Assembly: GCF_003570995.1 (NCBI RefSeq)
Contig: NZ_QXIY01000019.1
Location: 1 to 59,761, forward strand
Origin: Candidatus Cryosericum septentrionale
GTDB taxonomy: Bacteria > Caldisericota > Caldisericia > Cryosericales > Cryosericaceae
DNA length: 59,761 bases
Direction of reading: 5' to 3'
Numbering within the stretch: the stretch's first letter is position 1; each line of letters opens with the position of its first letter. The notes below the pieces were generated by a model. It was given only the letters and a program-made list of their open reading frames with translations. It made no database searches and was not told the DNA's origin. Position numbers and translations under genes: made by a program. This document shows, piece after piece, positions 1 through 9,678 of the stretch.

Positions 1-2
1 TT

Positions 3-680
3 GGAGGGCTAATTGAGACCATGTCTGCGGTCGATGAACTGGACGGCAACTTCTGGTTCTGGTTCCTGAGCTCTCATCCAGCAAACTTCACGCCGGAGGA
101 AGTGAGACGGGTCATGGAGCTGCGGCACATCGAGCATCGATTGCACCTTCCACTGCAGTCTGGGAGTGACCGCATCCTCGAGCGGATGAACCGGCGGTAC
201 ACGATTGCAGACTATGCCAGGCTTGCAGAGCCCATCCGCGAGAACGTCGGCTGGACACTGACAACAGACATCATTGTGGGCTTTCCCGGGGAAACGGATG
301 ATGATTTTGTCCATACGGTCGACGCGGTCCGTCGATTCCAGTTTGATGGGGCCTTCCTTGCCAAGTACTCCGACAGGCCGGGTACGCCAGCGTCCAGAAT
401 GCAGGACAAGGTCCCGCCCGCGCTCATCGACGAACGGCACTCCGCCCTGCTCAGCATCGTCCAGGACCTGAGCGAGCAGAGCAACCAGGTGCTGGCAGGC
501 AGATGCGTCGACGTGCTCGTCCTAGCTGTACATGCAGGCGGACATGCCTTTGGAAGGTCGATCGATGGCAGAAATGTCTGGTTCTCGTGTTCTGAACCAG
601 CGCCAGGAGTTGGTACATTCGTCAGTGTGACTATTGACCATGGCTCGAGAGAAGGATTGCATGGCACCCGACTCTGCTAG
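3..680 (+). CDS. miaB: tRNA-2-methylthio-N6-dimethylallyladenosine synthase MiaB, C-terminal part
   Basis: The gene is cut by the left edge of the window; the open frame runs in from base 3. What remains is the C-terminal part of the radical SAM core followed by a TRAM-like RNA-binding domain. Visible family motifs are LPLQSGSDRILERMNRRY and the TDIIVGFPGET segment. The enzyme adds the 2-methylthio group to i6A37 of tRNAs reading UNN codons, using SAM and two Fe-S clusters. The N-terminal domain and the CxxxCxxC loop lie outside the window. Its 3' end overlaps miaA, whose product makes the i6A substrate, which favours MiaB over the related RimO and MtaB. Confidence 0.9.
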   Translation, partial: GGLIETMSAVDELDGNFWFWFLSSHPANFTPEEVRRVMELRHIEHRLHLPLQSGSDRILERMNRRYTIADYARLAEPIRENVGWTLTTDIIVGFPGETDDDFVHTVDAVRRFQFDGAFLAKYSDRPGTPASRMQDKVPPALIDERHSALLSIVQDLSEQSNQVLAGRCVDVLVLAVHAGGHAFGRSIDGRNVWFSCSEPAPGVGTFVSVTIDHGSREGLHGTRLC

Positions 681-1608
681 TCTCCCATTGATTGTAGGCA
701 TTGTCGGCGCCACCGGAACGGGCAAGACTGCGCTTGCCCTGGGCATCGCCCGTCGTTTCGGAGGGTCGATCATCTCTGCCGACTCGATGCAGGTCTACGA
801 GGGGATGGATGTCGGCACGGCGAAACTCAGCCTTTCAGAACGCCTAGGTGTTCCCCATGCTCTCATCGACGTCGTTCCTCCCAACGAGCACTTCTCTGTC
901 GCCCAATACCAGCTGCTGGCACTCGAAGCTGTGAATGCGGCGATTCGCTTGCAGCGTCTGCCGATTCTAGTGGGAGGGACAGGCCTGTACGTGAGGGCTG
1001 TACTCGACGGATACGAATTCCTGCCGGAGAAGCCCGATGCAAGTCTACGGAGCCAGCTGCGAATGTTGTCCGAGGGGGAGCTGCGCGCGCGTCTGAGAGA
1101 GATTGACCCTGTGGCGGAACGCGAGATTGCCTCGAACGATGTCAGGCGACTGGAACGGGCCTTGGAGATGAGTGCTGAGTCAGGAGACATGCCAAGCGTC
1201 CTGAAGCGGAGACAGCACCCGGTCCCATGGCGAGTCCTCCGTATTGGCTTGCGTGCAGAGCGGGCCGAACTCTACAGACGGCTTGACCGGCGCGTTGATA
1301 CCATGATCTCTGCAGGAATGGAAGAGGAAGTGCGGCGTCTGCTGGCCGATGGCCTGAACTCTGACGACACCGCGATGCAGGGTATAGGCTATAAGGAGCT
1401 GAACGCCTGGATGCGTGGAGAGATAGGGCGCGACGAGGCGATCGAGCTCTGGAAAAGGCGGACACGCAATTACGCCAAACGGCAGGAGACCTGGTTCAGA
1501 AGAGAGAAGGACGTTCACTGGATCGACGTAAGCAATCAAACATCTGATTCGGTTCTGGTGCAGGCGGGAGCCCTCGTCGAATCCGCCGCAGGAGGGCACA
1601 GCAGATGA
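661..1608 (+). CDS. miaA: tRNA dimethylallyltransferase MiaA
   Basis: MiaA transfers a dimethylallyl group to N6 of A37 in tRNAs reading UNN codons, the step before MiaB. The 315-residue protein has a P-loop GATGTGKT (about 16-23), the DSMQVY segment (about 41-46) with the catalytic Asp, and GGTGLYV (about 105-111), all family hallmarks. The frame is open to a TTG at 634, but the ATG at 661 is preceded by AGAAGGA at ideal spacing and was chosen. The start lies 20 bases inside miaB, and the stop overlaps the next gene by 4 bases, so these are probably one transcript. Confidence 0.95.
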   Translation: MAPDSASLPLIVGIVGATGTGKTALALGIARRFGGSIISADSMQVYEGMDVGTAKLSLSERLGVPHALIDVVPPNEHFSVAQYQLLALEAVNAAIRLQRLPILVGGTGLYVRAVLDGYEFLPEKPDASLRSQLRMLSEGELRARLREIDPVAEREIASNDVRRLERALEMSAESGDMPSVLKRRQHPVPWRVLRIGLRAERAELYRRLDRRVDTMISAGMEEEVRRLLADGLNSDDTAMQGIGYKELNAWMRGEIGRDEAIELWKRRTRNYAKRQETWFRREKDVHWIDVSNQTSDSVLVQAGALVESAAGGHSR

Positions 1609-2855
1609 TCACGGAACGCCAGCTCATGGAACGGACGCAGCAGCTCGAGCGTGAGTATGCGACCGAAATTGCAGATATTCGTGCAGTTCAACGTCGCAAC
1701 TTCATGCGTATCCTTGACGCATTCCACACTGTTGGCTTGTCGACATCGGACCTTCGTCCCATGTCGGGTTATGGCATCGGGGACAACTTGCGGGACAAGA
1801 CCGAACGCGTCTTTGCCCGTTTGTACGGCGCACAAGCTGCACTGGTGCGCCCGCAGATCATCTCTGGAACTCATGCTCTGGCGATCGCACTGTTCGGAGT
1901 GCTTCGTCCCGGGGATGTGTTGTGTTGCGTGACGGGGGCTCCCTACGATACGATGGAGGAGATCATTGGAATCCGCCCATCTGATGGTTCGCTTGCAGAG
2001 TTTGGTGTCAGCTATGCCCAGTGCGACATCACGGCATCACCCGCAGAACTGTGGGAGGAGCAGCTCGAGAGATGCTTCTCGACCCAGTTGCCGAAAGTTG
2101 TCCTGATTCAGCGGAGTCGGGGATACAAGCGCATCCGGGCGCTTCGCGAGGGTGAGATCGCACGGATGATCTCCTCCGTGAAACATGTCTCGCCCGAGAG
2201 TCTGGTCCTTGTCGACAACTGCTATGGCGACCTTCTCGAGGATCGTGAACCCACAATGGACGGCGCGGATCTGCTGGTCTCGTCGTTCATGAAGAATATC
2301 GGAGCGGGGATTGCCCCAACGGGCGGCTACGTGGTGGGGACTTCCAGGGCCGTGGCCCTGGCCGCGACCCGGTACTCGAGTCCAGGAGTAGGTGCTGAGA
2401 TTGGGCCGAATCTTGGGTTTGCCGAGACGTTCCTGCGGAGTCTGCTCTTTGCCCCGACGGTAATTGAGCAGGTCCTGACGGGAAACCTTCTTGCGAGCGC
2501 GCTTCTGCAGGAAAACGGCTTCGTCGTGGATCCGGGCCCTCACGACCTCCGCGGGGACATTGTGCTGCGCATCGAGTGCAGGTCAAGGGAACGGTTCGCA
2601 GCGTTTGCACGCGCTGTGCAGGAGTGCTCTGCACTGGACGCCGATGCCGTACCCGAGCCGAGCGCCATGCAGGGATACGAGACGGAAGTCCTGATGGCAG
2701 GCGGAACCTTTGTGCAGGGATCCACGATTGAACTGAGTTTCGACGGCCCCCTTCGCGAGCCGTACGTCGGATATTTGCAGGGAGGTCTGAATGCATGGCA
2801 GGTGGTGCAGGCGACCGCGCGGGGAATCGTGTATAGTATGGATGTGCGCAAGTAG
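1605..2855 (+). CDS. methionine gamma-lyase-like PLP enzyme (YnbB / 'aluminum resistance' family)
   Basis: A fold-type I PLP-dependent enzyme of 416 residues. The likely PLP lysine is K230 in SFMKNIGAGIAPTGGYVVG, and the cofactor-binding Asp is about D204 in VDNCYGD. Overall it matches the family annotated as methionine gamma-lyase or aluminum resistance protein (YnbB), members of which often sit near miaA and hfq in Firmicutes. The substrate cannot be read from the sequence; cleavage of a sulfur amino acid is the family inference. It overlaps miaA by ATGA, implying translational coupling. Confidence 0.85.
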   Translation: MITERQLMERTQQLEREYATEIADIRAVQRRNFMRILDAFHTVGLSTSDLRPMSGYGIGDNLRDKTERVFARLYGAQAALVRPQIISGTHALAIALFGVLRPGDVLCCVTGAPYDTMEEIIGIRPSDGSLAEFGVSYAQCDITASPAELWEEQLERCFSTQLPKVVLIQRSRGYKRIRALREGEIARMISSVKHVSPESLVLVDNCYGDLLEDREPTMDGADLLVSSFMKNIGAGIAPTGGYVVGTSRAVALAATRYSSPGVGAEIGPNLGFAETFLRSLLFAPTVIEQVLTGNLLASALLQENGFVVDPGPHDLRGDIVLRIECRSRERFAAFARAVQECSALDADAVPEPSAMQGYETEVLMAGGTFVQGSTIELSFDGPLREPYVGYLQGGLNAWQVVQATARGIVYSMDVRK

Positions 2856-2877
2856 TGTCGTCGTCCGCCATTCGTGA

Positions 2878-2883
2878 TAGAAT
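2878..2883 (+). promoter_or_regulatory. possible extended -10 promoter for glyA
   Basis: TAGAAT preceded by TG one base upstream gives an extended -10 (TGATAGAAT) about 43 bases before the glyA start. No clear -35 hexamer is seen. It sits in the first real intergenic gap of the + strand block, so a new transcript here is plausible. Confidence 0.4.
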
Positions 2884-2925
2884 ATTTGAACGACGAAATG
2901 CCGAAAAAAATGATGGGAGGTCGTT

Positions 2926-4173
2926 ATGACAGGTTTAACGAGAGTTGATCCCGAAGTAGCTGATGCACTGAACAAGGAACTGCACCGTCAGCAGAATAAC
3001 ATTGAGCTCATCGCATCTGAGAACTTTGTGTCCGAAGAAGTCCTGGCAGCACAGGGTTCAGTCCTGACAAACAAGTACGCCGAGGGATACCCGGGCAAAC
3101 GTTACTATGGCGGTTGTGAGTATGTTGATGTCATCGAGACGCTGGCTATTGAGCGTGCCAAGGCGCTCTTCGGTGCGGAGGGGGCAAACGTTCAGCCCCA
3201 CTCGGGAACGCAAGCCAACCTTGAGGTCTACTTCTCCGTTCTACAGCCAGGAGACACGATCCTGAGCATGTCTCTTGCCGACGGTGGGCATCTGAGTCAC
3301 GGAAGCCCCGTGTCGCTCACGGGCAAACTGTTTCACATCGTCTCCTATGGCGTTCGGAAGGACAGCGAGACAATTGACTATGACCAGGTAGCCGAGCTGG
3401 CCCGAACAGAGCATCCCAAGCTGATCATCGCAGGTGCCAGTGCGTATCCGCGCATCATCGACTTCCCGCGTTTCCGCGAGATCGCCGATTCGGTCGGTGC
3501 ATTGCTCATGGTAGACATGGCCCACATAGCCGGGCTGGTCGCCGCAGGAGTTCATCCTTCACCGGTACCGTATGCGGATTTCGTCACGACGACGACGCAC
3601 AAAACACTTCGCGGTCCTCGAGGAGGGATCATCCTCTACAAGGAGAAGTATGCCAAGCAGCTCAACAGTGCTGTGTTCCCTGGTAGCCAGGGAGGACCTC
3701 TTGAACATGTCATCGCGGCGAAGGCAGTCGCTCTGAGACAAGCTGCGTCTCCCGAGTTCGCCGCCTATCAGAAGCAAGTTCTCGCTAACGCAAGAGCCTT
3801 GGCACAGGCGCTGACGGAGCGTGGCTATCGCATCGTTTCCGGCGGCACCGATACTCACCTTATGCTTGTCGATCTGACTTCCAAGGGAGTTACGGGCAAA
3901 GAAGTCCAGGCGCTTGTCGAGACCGTAGGCATCACTGTCAACAAGAATGCCATCCCCTTCGATCCATTGCCGCCAAACAAGGCAAGTGGAATGCGGCTTG
4001 GGACTCCGGCTGTGACCACTCGCGGCATGCGTGAGCCAGAGATGGTCGAGATCGCCGCCCTGATCGACGAGACGATCATGGGGCGTGATGACGAGGAGAA
4101 GCTGGATCAGATTCGAGCTCGCGTGACGGCGCTTACGGACCGTTTTCCACTATATGCAGGGAAGATGTACTAG
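2926..4173 (+). CDS. glyA: serine hydroxymethyltransferase
   Basis: GlyA interconverts serine plus tetrahydrofolate with glycine plus 5,10-methylene-THF and is the main source of one-carbon units. The 415-residue protein starts at an ATG behind GGGAGG. PLP is bound by K226 in [10 protein letters not shown], and the N-terminal IELIASENF and [14 protein letters not shown] segments of the active site are intact. Length is normal for bacterial GlyA. The methylene-THF it makes is also the cofactor for TrmFO encoded at 44825-46147. The next gene, upp, follows after 8 bases. Confidence 0.98.
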   Translation: MTGLTRVDPEVADALNKELHRQQNNIELIASENFVSEEVLAAQGSVLTNKYAEGYPGKRYYGGCEYVDVIETLAIERAKALFGAEGANVQPHSGTQANLEVYFSVLQPGDTILSMSLADGGHLSHGSPVSLTGKLFHIVSYGVRKDSETIDYDQVAELARTEHPKLIIAGASAYPRIIDFPRFREIADSVGALLMVDMAHIAGLVAAGVHPSPVPYADFVTTTTHKTLRGPRGGIILYKEKYAKQLNSAVFPGSQGGPLEHVIAAKAVALRQAASPEFAAYQKQVLANARALAQALTERGYRIVSGGTDTHLMLVDLTSKGVTGKEVQALVETVGITVNKNAIPFDPLPPNKASGMRLGTPAVTTRGMREPEMVEIAALIDETIMGRDDEEKLDQIRARVTALTDRFPLYAGKMY

Positions 4174-4181
4174 GAGAACTG

Positions 4182-4814
4182 ATGGACCATCGTAACCTCC
4201 AGGTGCTGGATCATCCTCTGATACGACACAAACTGACCCTTCTTCGCAACAGGAACACGACGCACAAGGACTTCCGTGAGCTGGCGGAGGAACTTGCCGG
4301 GCTCATGACGTACGAGGTTTGCAGGAACATGCGAACCAAGGCGTGCCCCATAGAGACCCCCCTGGAGTCCTACGATGGGCAGGAACTGGAGAACGAAGTC
4401 ACGATAGTGCCCGTGCTTCGAGCCGGGCTCGTCATGGCCCAGGGGATGCTCGACATGATCCCTCACGCCAAGGTGGGACACATCGGCCTGTTCAGAGACG
4501 AGAACACTCTGGAACCGGTTCAGTACTACTGCAAGCTTCCCGAGAGCACTCCTGAGTCAGACGTGTTTATTGTGGACCCGATGCTTGCAACTGGAGGCAG
4601 TGCTTCCAAGGCCATTTCACTCGTCAAGGAACGCCATCCTCGCAGCATCTCCTTCTGTTGTATCATTGCGGCGCCAGAGGGCATCGAGGTGTTGCAGCGC
4701 GAGCATCCCGACGTGAAAATCGTCACCATGGAAATTGACCGTTGTTTGAACGAGAATGGGTATATCCTTCCCGGTCTTGGCGATGCCGGAGACAGGATAT
4801 ACGGGACGAAGTAG
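4182..4814 (+). CDS. upp: uracil phosphoribosyltransferase
   Basis: Upp converts uracil and PRPP to UMP in pyrimidine salvage. The 210-residue protein is of normal length and carries the PRPP-binding loop VDPMLATGGSASKA at about 131-144, and near the C-terminus GYILPGLGDAGDR, the uracil-binding region of the family. It lies 8 bases after glyA, a pairing common in Gram-positive genomes. The pyrimidine nucleoside phosphorylase at the right end of the window would supply uracil to it. Confidence 0.97.
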   Translation: MDHRNLQVLDHPLIRHKLTLLRNRNTTHKDFRELAEELAGLMTYEVCRNMRTKACPIETPLESYDGQELENEVTIVPVLRAGLVMAQGMLDMIPHAKVGHIGLFRDENTLEPVQYYCKLPESTPESDVFIVDPMLATGGSASKAISLVKERHPRSISFCCIIAAPEGIEVLQREHPDVKIVTMEIDRCLNENGYILPGLGDAGDRIYGTK

Positions 4815-4817
4815 TCC

Positions 4818-5798
4818 ATGCATCTTGTGATTACGCAGGCACAGCTCTGGTCGTTCCTCGTGGCTTTGGCGCTGAGCCTTGTGCTGACACCGGTCTTCAC
4901 CAAGCTTGGGCTGCGGCTTGGCATCACCGACAAGCCGGCTGCCAATGCTGAGGCGAACATCGACGGGCAAAGGCGCAGAGTGAATCGGAAGGTGATTCCT
5001 CGCACTGGTGGCATCGCCATCGTGATCGCGTTCATCGTATCTGTGTTCTTCTTTGATTCACTCACAATGCAGTTGAAGGGAATCCTTGTCGGTGGGAGCA
5101 TCGTATTCATTGGCATGCTCCTGGACGACATGTTCGACATCCCCGCGTTACTGAAGCTACTGATACAATCAGTGGCAGCAATCGTCGTCATCGCGTTTGG
5201 GGTCCGTGTGACCACATTCACCAACTTCCTGCATGGAGGGTTCTTCCAGCTTGGCATCGGCGGCATCATACTCACGTACTTCTGGATCGTGGGCATCACC
5301 AATGCGCTGAACCTCATCGATGGATTAGACGGCCTTGCGGGTGGCGTCGCTGCGCTGATTCTCCTCGCAATGTTCTTCTTCGCCGCGCTCAAGGGCATGG
5401 CAACCATGGGGGCCATCCTTGTGGCGCTGCTTGGTGCTGTCCTGGGATTCCTTGTCTTCAACTACAATCCGGCGAAGGTGTTTCTTGGAGACGCCGGGTC
5501 TGAGTTTCTGGGGTTCATGATCGCGAGCCTTTCCGTCTATGGCGCCCTTAAACTGCCGACGACTGTCATGCTGATCGTGGCGGTTTTCGCGCTTGGCATC
5601 CCCATCGCGGAGACAGTCTCGAGCATTTTCCGCCGGGCGGCCAGGCACCAGTCTCCCATGAAGGGAGACAATGGGCATTTCCACTATCTGCTACTGTTCC
5701 ATGGGTGGAGCCAGCGGCGCATCACGGCGCTGTACTACCTGGTGACGTTCATGCTATGCTCGATCGGGCTGGCCATCGCCCTTTTGGGACTCCACTGA
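4818..5798 (+). CDS. tagO: undecaprenyl-phosphate GlcNAc-1-phosphate transferase, TagO/WecA type
   Basis: A polytopic membrane enzyme of 326 residues that transfers GlcNAc-1-phosphate from UDP-GlcNAc to undecaprenyl phosphate, the first step of wall teichoic acid or similar polymer synthesis. Family markers are the Asp pair at 103-104 (LLDDMFDIP), NLIDGLDGLAGG (about 165-176), GDAGS (about 224-228) and HFH at 287-289. About ten hydrophobic segments are visible. MraY proper is less likely because the next gene is wecB and no mur/division cluster flanks it. It starts 3 bases after upp. Confidence 0.9.
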   Translation: MHLVITQAQLWSFLVALALSLVLTPVFTKLGLRLGITDKPAANAEANIDGQRRRVNRKVIPRTGGIAIVIAFIVSVFFFDSLTMQLKGILVGGSIVFIGMLLDDMFDIPALLKLLIQSVAAIVVIAFGVRVTTFTNFLHGGFFQLGIGGIILTYFWIVGITNALNLIDGLDGLAGGVAALILLAMFFFAALKGMATMGAILVALLGAVLGFLVFNYNPAKVFLGDAGSEFLGFMIASLSVYGALKLPTTVMLIVAVFALGIPIAETVSSIFRRAARHQSPMKGDNGHFHYLLLFHGWSQRRITALYYLVTFMLCSIGLAIALLGLH

Positions 5799-5799
5799 C

Positions 5800-6921
5800 G
5801 TGCGTCGCAACATTCTGTGCATTTTTGGTACGCGTCCTGAGGCGATCAAGATGGCACCCATCGTCAAGGCGCTGGAGGCCGATCCCAGGTTCGACAGTCA
5901 TGTGCTCCTGACCGGCCAGCATATGCAGATGCTGGACGACGTTGTGCAAATGTTCGAGATCCTGGTGTGGCGAGATCTCAACGTCATGAAGCAGCGCCAA
6001 ACGCTTCCATATCTGACGGCGGCGCTGGCAACGCAGATTTCCGATGCACTGGCTGAGCTGCAACCGGACATGGTTCTCGTCCACGGAGATACTACTACCA
6101 CGTTCATGGGAGCTCTCGCGGCGACCTACGCAAAGATCCCGGTCGGTCATGTCGAGGCGGGACTCAGGTCCCATCAGAAGTTCAGCCCTTTCCCCGAGGA
6201 AGTGAACCGCATGCTTACAGATCAGATTTCCGACCTCTGCTTCGCGCCCACTGAGGAGGCCAGACAGAATCTCCTGCATGCAGGTATCGACGCCCGCAGT
6301 ATCGATGTCGTCGGAAACTCAATCGTAGACGCCGTGCACATGGCCTTGCCTCACCTTCGTGCTCCGGACATCATGTCGAGGGTTCGGCCGGGCAGTCCCA
6401 TGATCATCATGACGGCACACCGTCGCGAAAACTGGGATACCGGCATTGCAATCTTCTCGGGCGCGCTCGTAAAGCTCTCCAGGTTGCATCCAGAATTGAC
6501 GTTTGTCTTTCCGGTACATCTCAACCCGGTTGTGCGAGAAACGGTTTTCGGGATTGCGTCGGGCCTGCCGAACGTCGTGCTCACCGACCCTCTTCCGTAC
6601 TTCGATTTCCTGTATATGCTTGAACACTGTATTGCCGTTCTCAGCGACTCGGGCGGAATTCAGGAAGAGTCCGTGACGCTTCACAAGCCGATGCTCCTGC
6701 TCCGTGAGGTCACCGAGCGCCCCGAGGCTGTGACAAGTGGCTGGGTCAAGCTGGTCGGCCAGGACGAGGACCTCATCGTCTCGTCGTTCGAGCAGCTTGT
6801 GGCAAGTGGTTTTGCAGTTCTGGGCGAGGGCCGGGTCAACCCATATGGCGATGGAACAACTGCAGCGCAGATACTCGCTCACATCGACAATTATCTTAAT
6901 GCGACTCACTCAGGAGGGTAA
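5800..6921 (+). CDS. wecB: UDP-N-acetylglucosamine 2-epimerase (non-hydrolysing)
   Basis: WecB/MnaA interconverts UDP-GlcNAc and UDP-ManNAc, supplying ManNAc for cell-surface polymers. The 373-residue protein has the family motifs GTRPEAIKMAP (about 10-20), HGDTTTT (about 95-101), GHVEAGLRSH (about 116-125), TAHRREN (about 205-211) and SDSGGIQEES (about 282-291). It starts with GTG one base after the tagO stop. The product feeds the TagA-like transferase and the WecC-like dehydrogenase encoded at 26994-29788. Confidence 0.97.
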   Translation: MRRNILCIFGTRPEAIKMAPIVKALEADPRFDSHVLLTGQHMQMLDDVVQMFEILVWRDLNVMKQRQTLPYLTAALATQISDALAELQPDMVLVHGDTTTTFMGALAATYAKIPVGHVEAGLRSHQKFSPFPEEVNRMLTDQISDLCFAPTEEARQNLLHAGIDARSIDVVGNSIVDAVHMALPHLRAPDIMSRVRPGSPMIIMTAHRRENWDTGIAIFSGALVKLSRLHPELTFVFPVHLNPVVRETVFGIASGLPNVVLTDPLPYFDFLYMLEHCIAVLSDSGGIQEESVTLHKPMLLLREVTERPEAVTSGWVKLVGQDEDLIVSSFEQLVASGFAVLGEGRVNPYGDGTTAAQILAHIDNYLNATHSGG

Positions 6922-6924
6922 CGT

Positions 6925-8205
6925 ATGACCACGGAACAGAGCTTTCTCATCGAAGGAGGGAATTCGCTCCACGGTTCGGTGCGCTGCAGTGGCGCCAAGA
7001 ACTCGATCCTGCCGCTGGTGGCGGCTGCAATTGCTGTCCGCGACGTAGTCAGCTTCCAGAATGTCCCGGACATCAGCGACCTCCAGTCTCTCCTCACTCT
7101 CATCCAGGCGATGGGTGTCAAACTGGTTTCCTTCAGTAATGGAGAAGTGGTGCTGGACACTCGTGGTCCCATTGAGACGCGCGTCGAAAACACCAACGGC
7201 TACAGCTTGCGCGGAACGCAAACACTGGTAGGAGCACTTCTTGGGCGCGAGCACAGGGCAATGCTCCCATCGCTGGGCGGGTGCAGTATCGGTGCTCGAC
7301 CCATCGACCTTCACATCAAGGGGCTGCGAGCGATGGGCACACAGTTCGAGTGGAAAGACGGCTATCTTGTTGGTCAGGCCAAGGCTCTCAAGGCCTGCGA
7401 TGTCTACCTCGACTTTCCCAGCGTGGGTGCGACGGAGAATCTCCTGTTGGCAGCTGCTCTTGCCGAAGGAACGACACGTGTCTTCAACGCGGCCCAGGAG
7501 CCGGAGGTGTACGATCTCATCTCCTTCCTCAACAAGGCAGGCGCCCGTATCGTGCCCGTTTTCCCGTTCGGATTCCGTATCGAGGGCGTCGCTCAGCTGC
7601 ACGGAGCGTCGCACCGCATCATCGGCGACCGCATCGAAGCTTCGACACTCATGATGGCGACGGCCATTACGCAGGGCGAGGCTACCATCACGGGCATCGA
7701 TGTCCGTCATATCTGGTCGATCGTCGCTAAACTGCGGGAGACGGGCGCGGTGGTCGAGGTCAAGGGAGATGATGCCGTTGTCGTCAAGGGCGTTCCAGGG
7801 TACCGGTCGACAGATATTCGTACCCTGACGTTCCCGGGGTATCCGACGGATGCCCAGCCTCAGATGACCGCGTATCTGACATTGGCGCATGGCAATTCGG
7901 TCGTTGTCGAGAGCATCTTCGAGAACCGGTTCGGTGCTATCCTTGAGCTTGAGCGCATGGGCGCCCGCATTAAGGTGGCGGAAGAGACAGCCATTATCGA
8001 GGGTGTCGAGTCACTGAACTCGGCGACAGTCCAGGCAAAGGATCTGCGGGGTGGTGCCGCTCTGGTGCTAGCCGGCCTTGCAGCGCATGGCACAACTACC
8101 GTAAAATCCATCCATCATATTGATCGGGGATACGAAGCGCTAGACGGTAAGCTGTCTCAACTGGGCGCACACGTGACTCGTGTCAACCAACCGGAGGTAT
8201 CATAG
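6925..8205 (+). CDS. murA: UDP-N-acetylglucosamine 1-carboxyvinyltransferase
   Basis: MurA transfers enolpyruvate from PEP to UDP-GlcNAc, the committed step of peptidoglycan precursor synthesis in the cytoplasm. The 426-residue protein has the N-terminal GAKNS (23-27) and the active-site loop LPSLGGCSIGARPIDLHI with the catalytic, fosfomycin-reactive Cys at 120. Length is typical. It starts 3 bases after wecB behind GGAGGGTA, so the UDP-GlcNAc-consuming genes tagO, wecB and murA form a run. Confidence 0.97.
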   Translation: MTTEQSFLIEGGNSLHGSVRCSGAKNSILPLVAAAIAVRDVVSFQNVPDISDLQSLLTLIQAMGVKLVSFSNGEVVLDTRGPIETRVENTNGYSLRGTQTLVGALLGREHRAMLPSLGGCSIGARPIDLHIKGLRAMGTQFEWKDGYLVGQAKALKACDVYLDFPSVGATENLLLAAALAEGTTRVFNAAQEPEVYDLISFLNKAGARIVPVFPFGFRIEGVAQLHGASHRIIGDRIEASTLMMATAITQGEATITGIDVRHIWSIVAKLRETGAVVEVKGDDAVVVKGVPGYRSTDIRTLTFPGYPTDAQPQMTAYLTLAHGNSVVVESIFENRFGAILELERMGARIKVAEETAIIEGVESLNSATVQAKDLRGGAALVLAGLAAHGTTTVKSIHHIDRGYEALDGKLSQLGAHVTRVNQPEVS

Positions 8206-8208
8206 ACC

Positions 8209-8559
8209 ATGATAGAACAAGAGCAGGTTCTTGACGCACTGCGGGCCGTCTACGACCCTGAGATTCCGATTAACGTCGTTGACCTTGGGCTGATTTACGG
8301 AGTAGAGATCACAGCCGAGGGAGACGTCACTGTCCGTATGACCATGACTGCTCCGCAGTGTCCGATGAGCGATTATCTACTCCAGCAGGCTGAACAGGGA
8401 GTTCGGACTGTAGCAGGTGTGCGGAACGTCAAGGTGGATCTTGTGTTCGATCCTCCGTGGGAGCCCTCCATGATCAAGGAAGATGCCCTGAAGAGCGCCG
8501 GTATTGTCACGGACACTTCGGCTGACCCGGCCGGAGGCGACTGCTCCACGGAAAAATGA
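8209..8559 (+). CDS. MIP18/DUF59 family Fe-S assembly protein (SufT/PaaD-like)
   Basis: A 116-residue single-domain protein of the MIP18 (DUF59) family. It shows the DPEIP motif at 16-20, NVVDLGLIY, and TAPQCP with the conserved Cys at 51, plus LVFDPPWEP near the end. Relatives assist Fe-S cluster maturation (SufT) or act in phenylacetate oxygenase assembly (PaaD). No suf or paa genes are nearby, so a general Fe-S role is the better inference. The start follows GGAGGT, and its stop overlaps the recombinase start (ATGA). Confidence 0.85.
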   Translation: MIEQEQVLDALRAVYDPEIPINVVDLGLIYGVEITAEGDVTVRMTMTAPQCPMSDYLLQQAEQGVRTVAGVRNVKVDLVFDPPWEPSMIKEDALKSAGIVTDTSADPAGGDCSTEK

Positions 8560-9491
8560 AGGAGATCACGCCGCGACAGCCTGCAGGCACGCTGGCGGCG
8601 AATCTTGACCAGCTGATCGAGAGCTTCCTGCTGGCACAGGATGTCGGCATCACCAGCAAGATAGTGTATCGGCGCGCGCTCAAGCGGTTCAAGGAGTTCC
8701 TGTCGCTTCGAGAGGCCGCTGGCGGGGTCGGCTACCTGACGAAGACCGACATCGTCCAGTACAAGAGCCATCTGCTGGCAGAGGGACTGTCGCCTCGGAC
8801 GGGGAATCTGTACCTTACCTCCGTACGCCAGTTCTTCAAGTATCTCGAGTCGAACCGCATCTATCCCGATGTGTCCGCGGGCCTCAAAGGGTTCAAGCGT
8901 TCGTACGGATTCAACCGCGATCCGCTTACCCTGCAGCAGGCGCGTGATCTGTTGAACTCCATCGATACGAGCGACATGATCGGCCTGCGCGACTTCGCCA
9001 TGATCAACCTGATGCTTCGGACCGGGCTCCGCACGATGGAGGTCGTTGGCTCTGACGTCGGAGACATTCGTCAGACGTCCAACGCCACACTCCTGTACGT
9101 GCGCAGCAAAGGCAAGGACGCGAAAGATGATTTCGTCGTCCTCACGCGGGAAGCGTACGAGCCGATTGTGCGCTACCTGGCCGCGCGCCGGTGCACAGAC
9201 CCACGTGCGCCGCTGTTTGTGTCACATAGCAACCACAACGAGGGCAGGCGGATCACGACGAAGACCCTGCGTTTTGAGGTGAAACAGAAGCTCCTGGGAA
9301 TCGGCGTGTACTCCTCGCGCATCTCCGCGCACTCGCTGCGGCATACCTTTGCCACCATGGCCCTTCAGAATGGTGCGACGATAGAACAGGTGCGCGACAC
9401 GCTACGGCATCAGAATATTACGACGACACAGATCTATGTTCATACGACCGACCGGCTGGAGCATGCGGCCGAAGATACTATCAAGATCTGA
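8556..9491 (+). CDS. tyrosine recombinase, XerC/XerD-like
   Basis: A 311-residue site-specific recombinase with an N-terminal SAM-like core-binding domain (about 15-105) and a C-terminal catalytic domain. The catalytic set is complete: R159 (TGLRTME), a Lys near 187, H259 and R262 in HSLRH, H285, and the nucleophile Y294 in TTQIYVH. Length fits chromosomal XerC/D, which resolve chromosome dimers at dif. Translational coupling to a housekeeping gene favours that role over a phage integrase. No dif-like site could be confirmed by eye. Confidence 0.85.
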   Translation: MKEITPRQPAGTLAANLDQLIESFLLAQDVGITSKIVYRRALKRFKEFLSLREAAGGVGYLTKTDIVQYKSHLLAEGLSPRTGNLYLTSVRQFFKYLESNRIYPDVSAGLKGFKRSYGFNRDPLTLQQARDLLNSIDTSDMIGLRDFAMINLMLRTGLRTMEVVGSDVGDIRQTSNATLLYVRSKGKDAKDDFVVLTREAYEPIVRYLAARRCTDPRAPLFVSHSNHNEGRRITTKTLRFEVKQKLLGIGVYSSRISAHSLRHTFATMALQNGATIEQVRDTLRHQNITTTQIYVHTTDRLEHAAEDTIKI

Positions 9492-9678
9492 GTCTGTCCT
9501 CGGGTGCCGAAAAGCGGCCCTAGGAAGAGATTTCGATTTGCGAGACGTACAACCGTGAATGAGATCGCCGGAAATGCGACAGTTCTGAACGGCTGATCAC
9601 TACTCGGCTGGCCAAACATATTTGTGGCCGACTCCGTAGTAATCGTGGGGAGACCTCTAGAAAGGAGCACTCGAGGCC

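Noticed and set aside
4526..5461. A 311-codon minus-strand frame opposite upp and tagO
   Set aside because: Shadow of conserved genes; low-complexity Met/Pro/Ser-rich translation.
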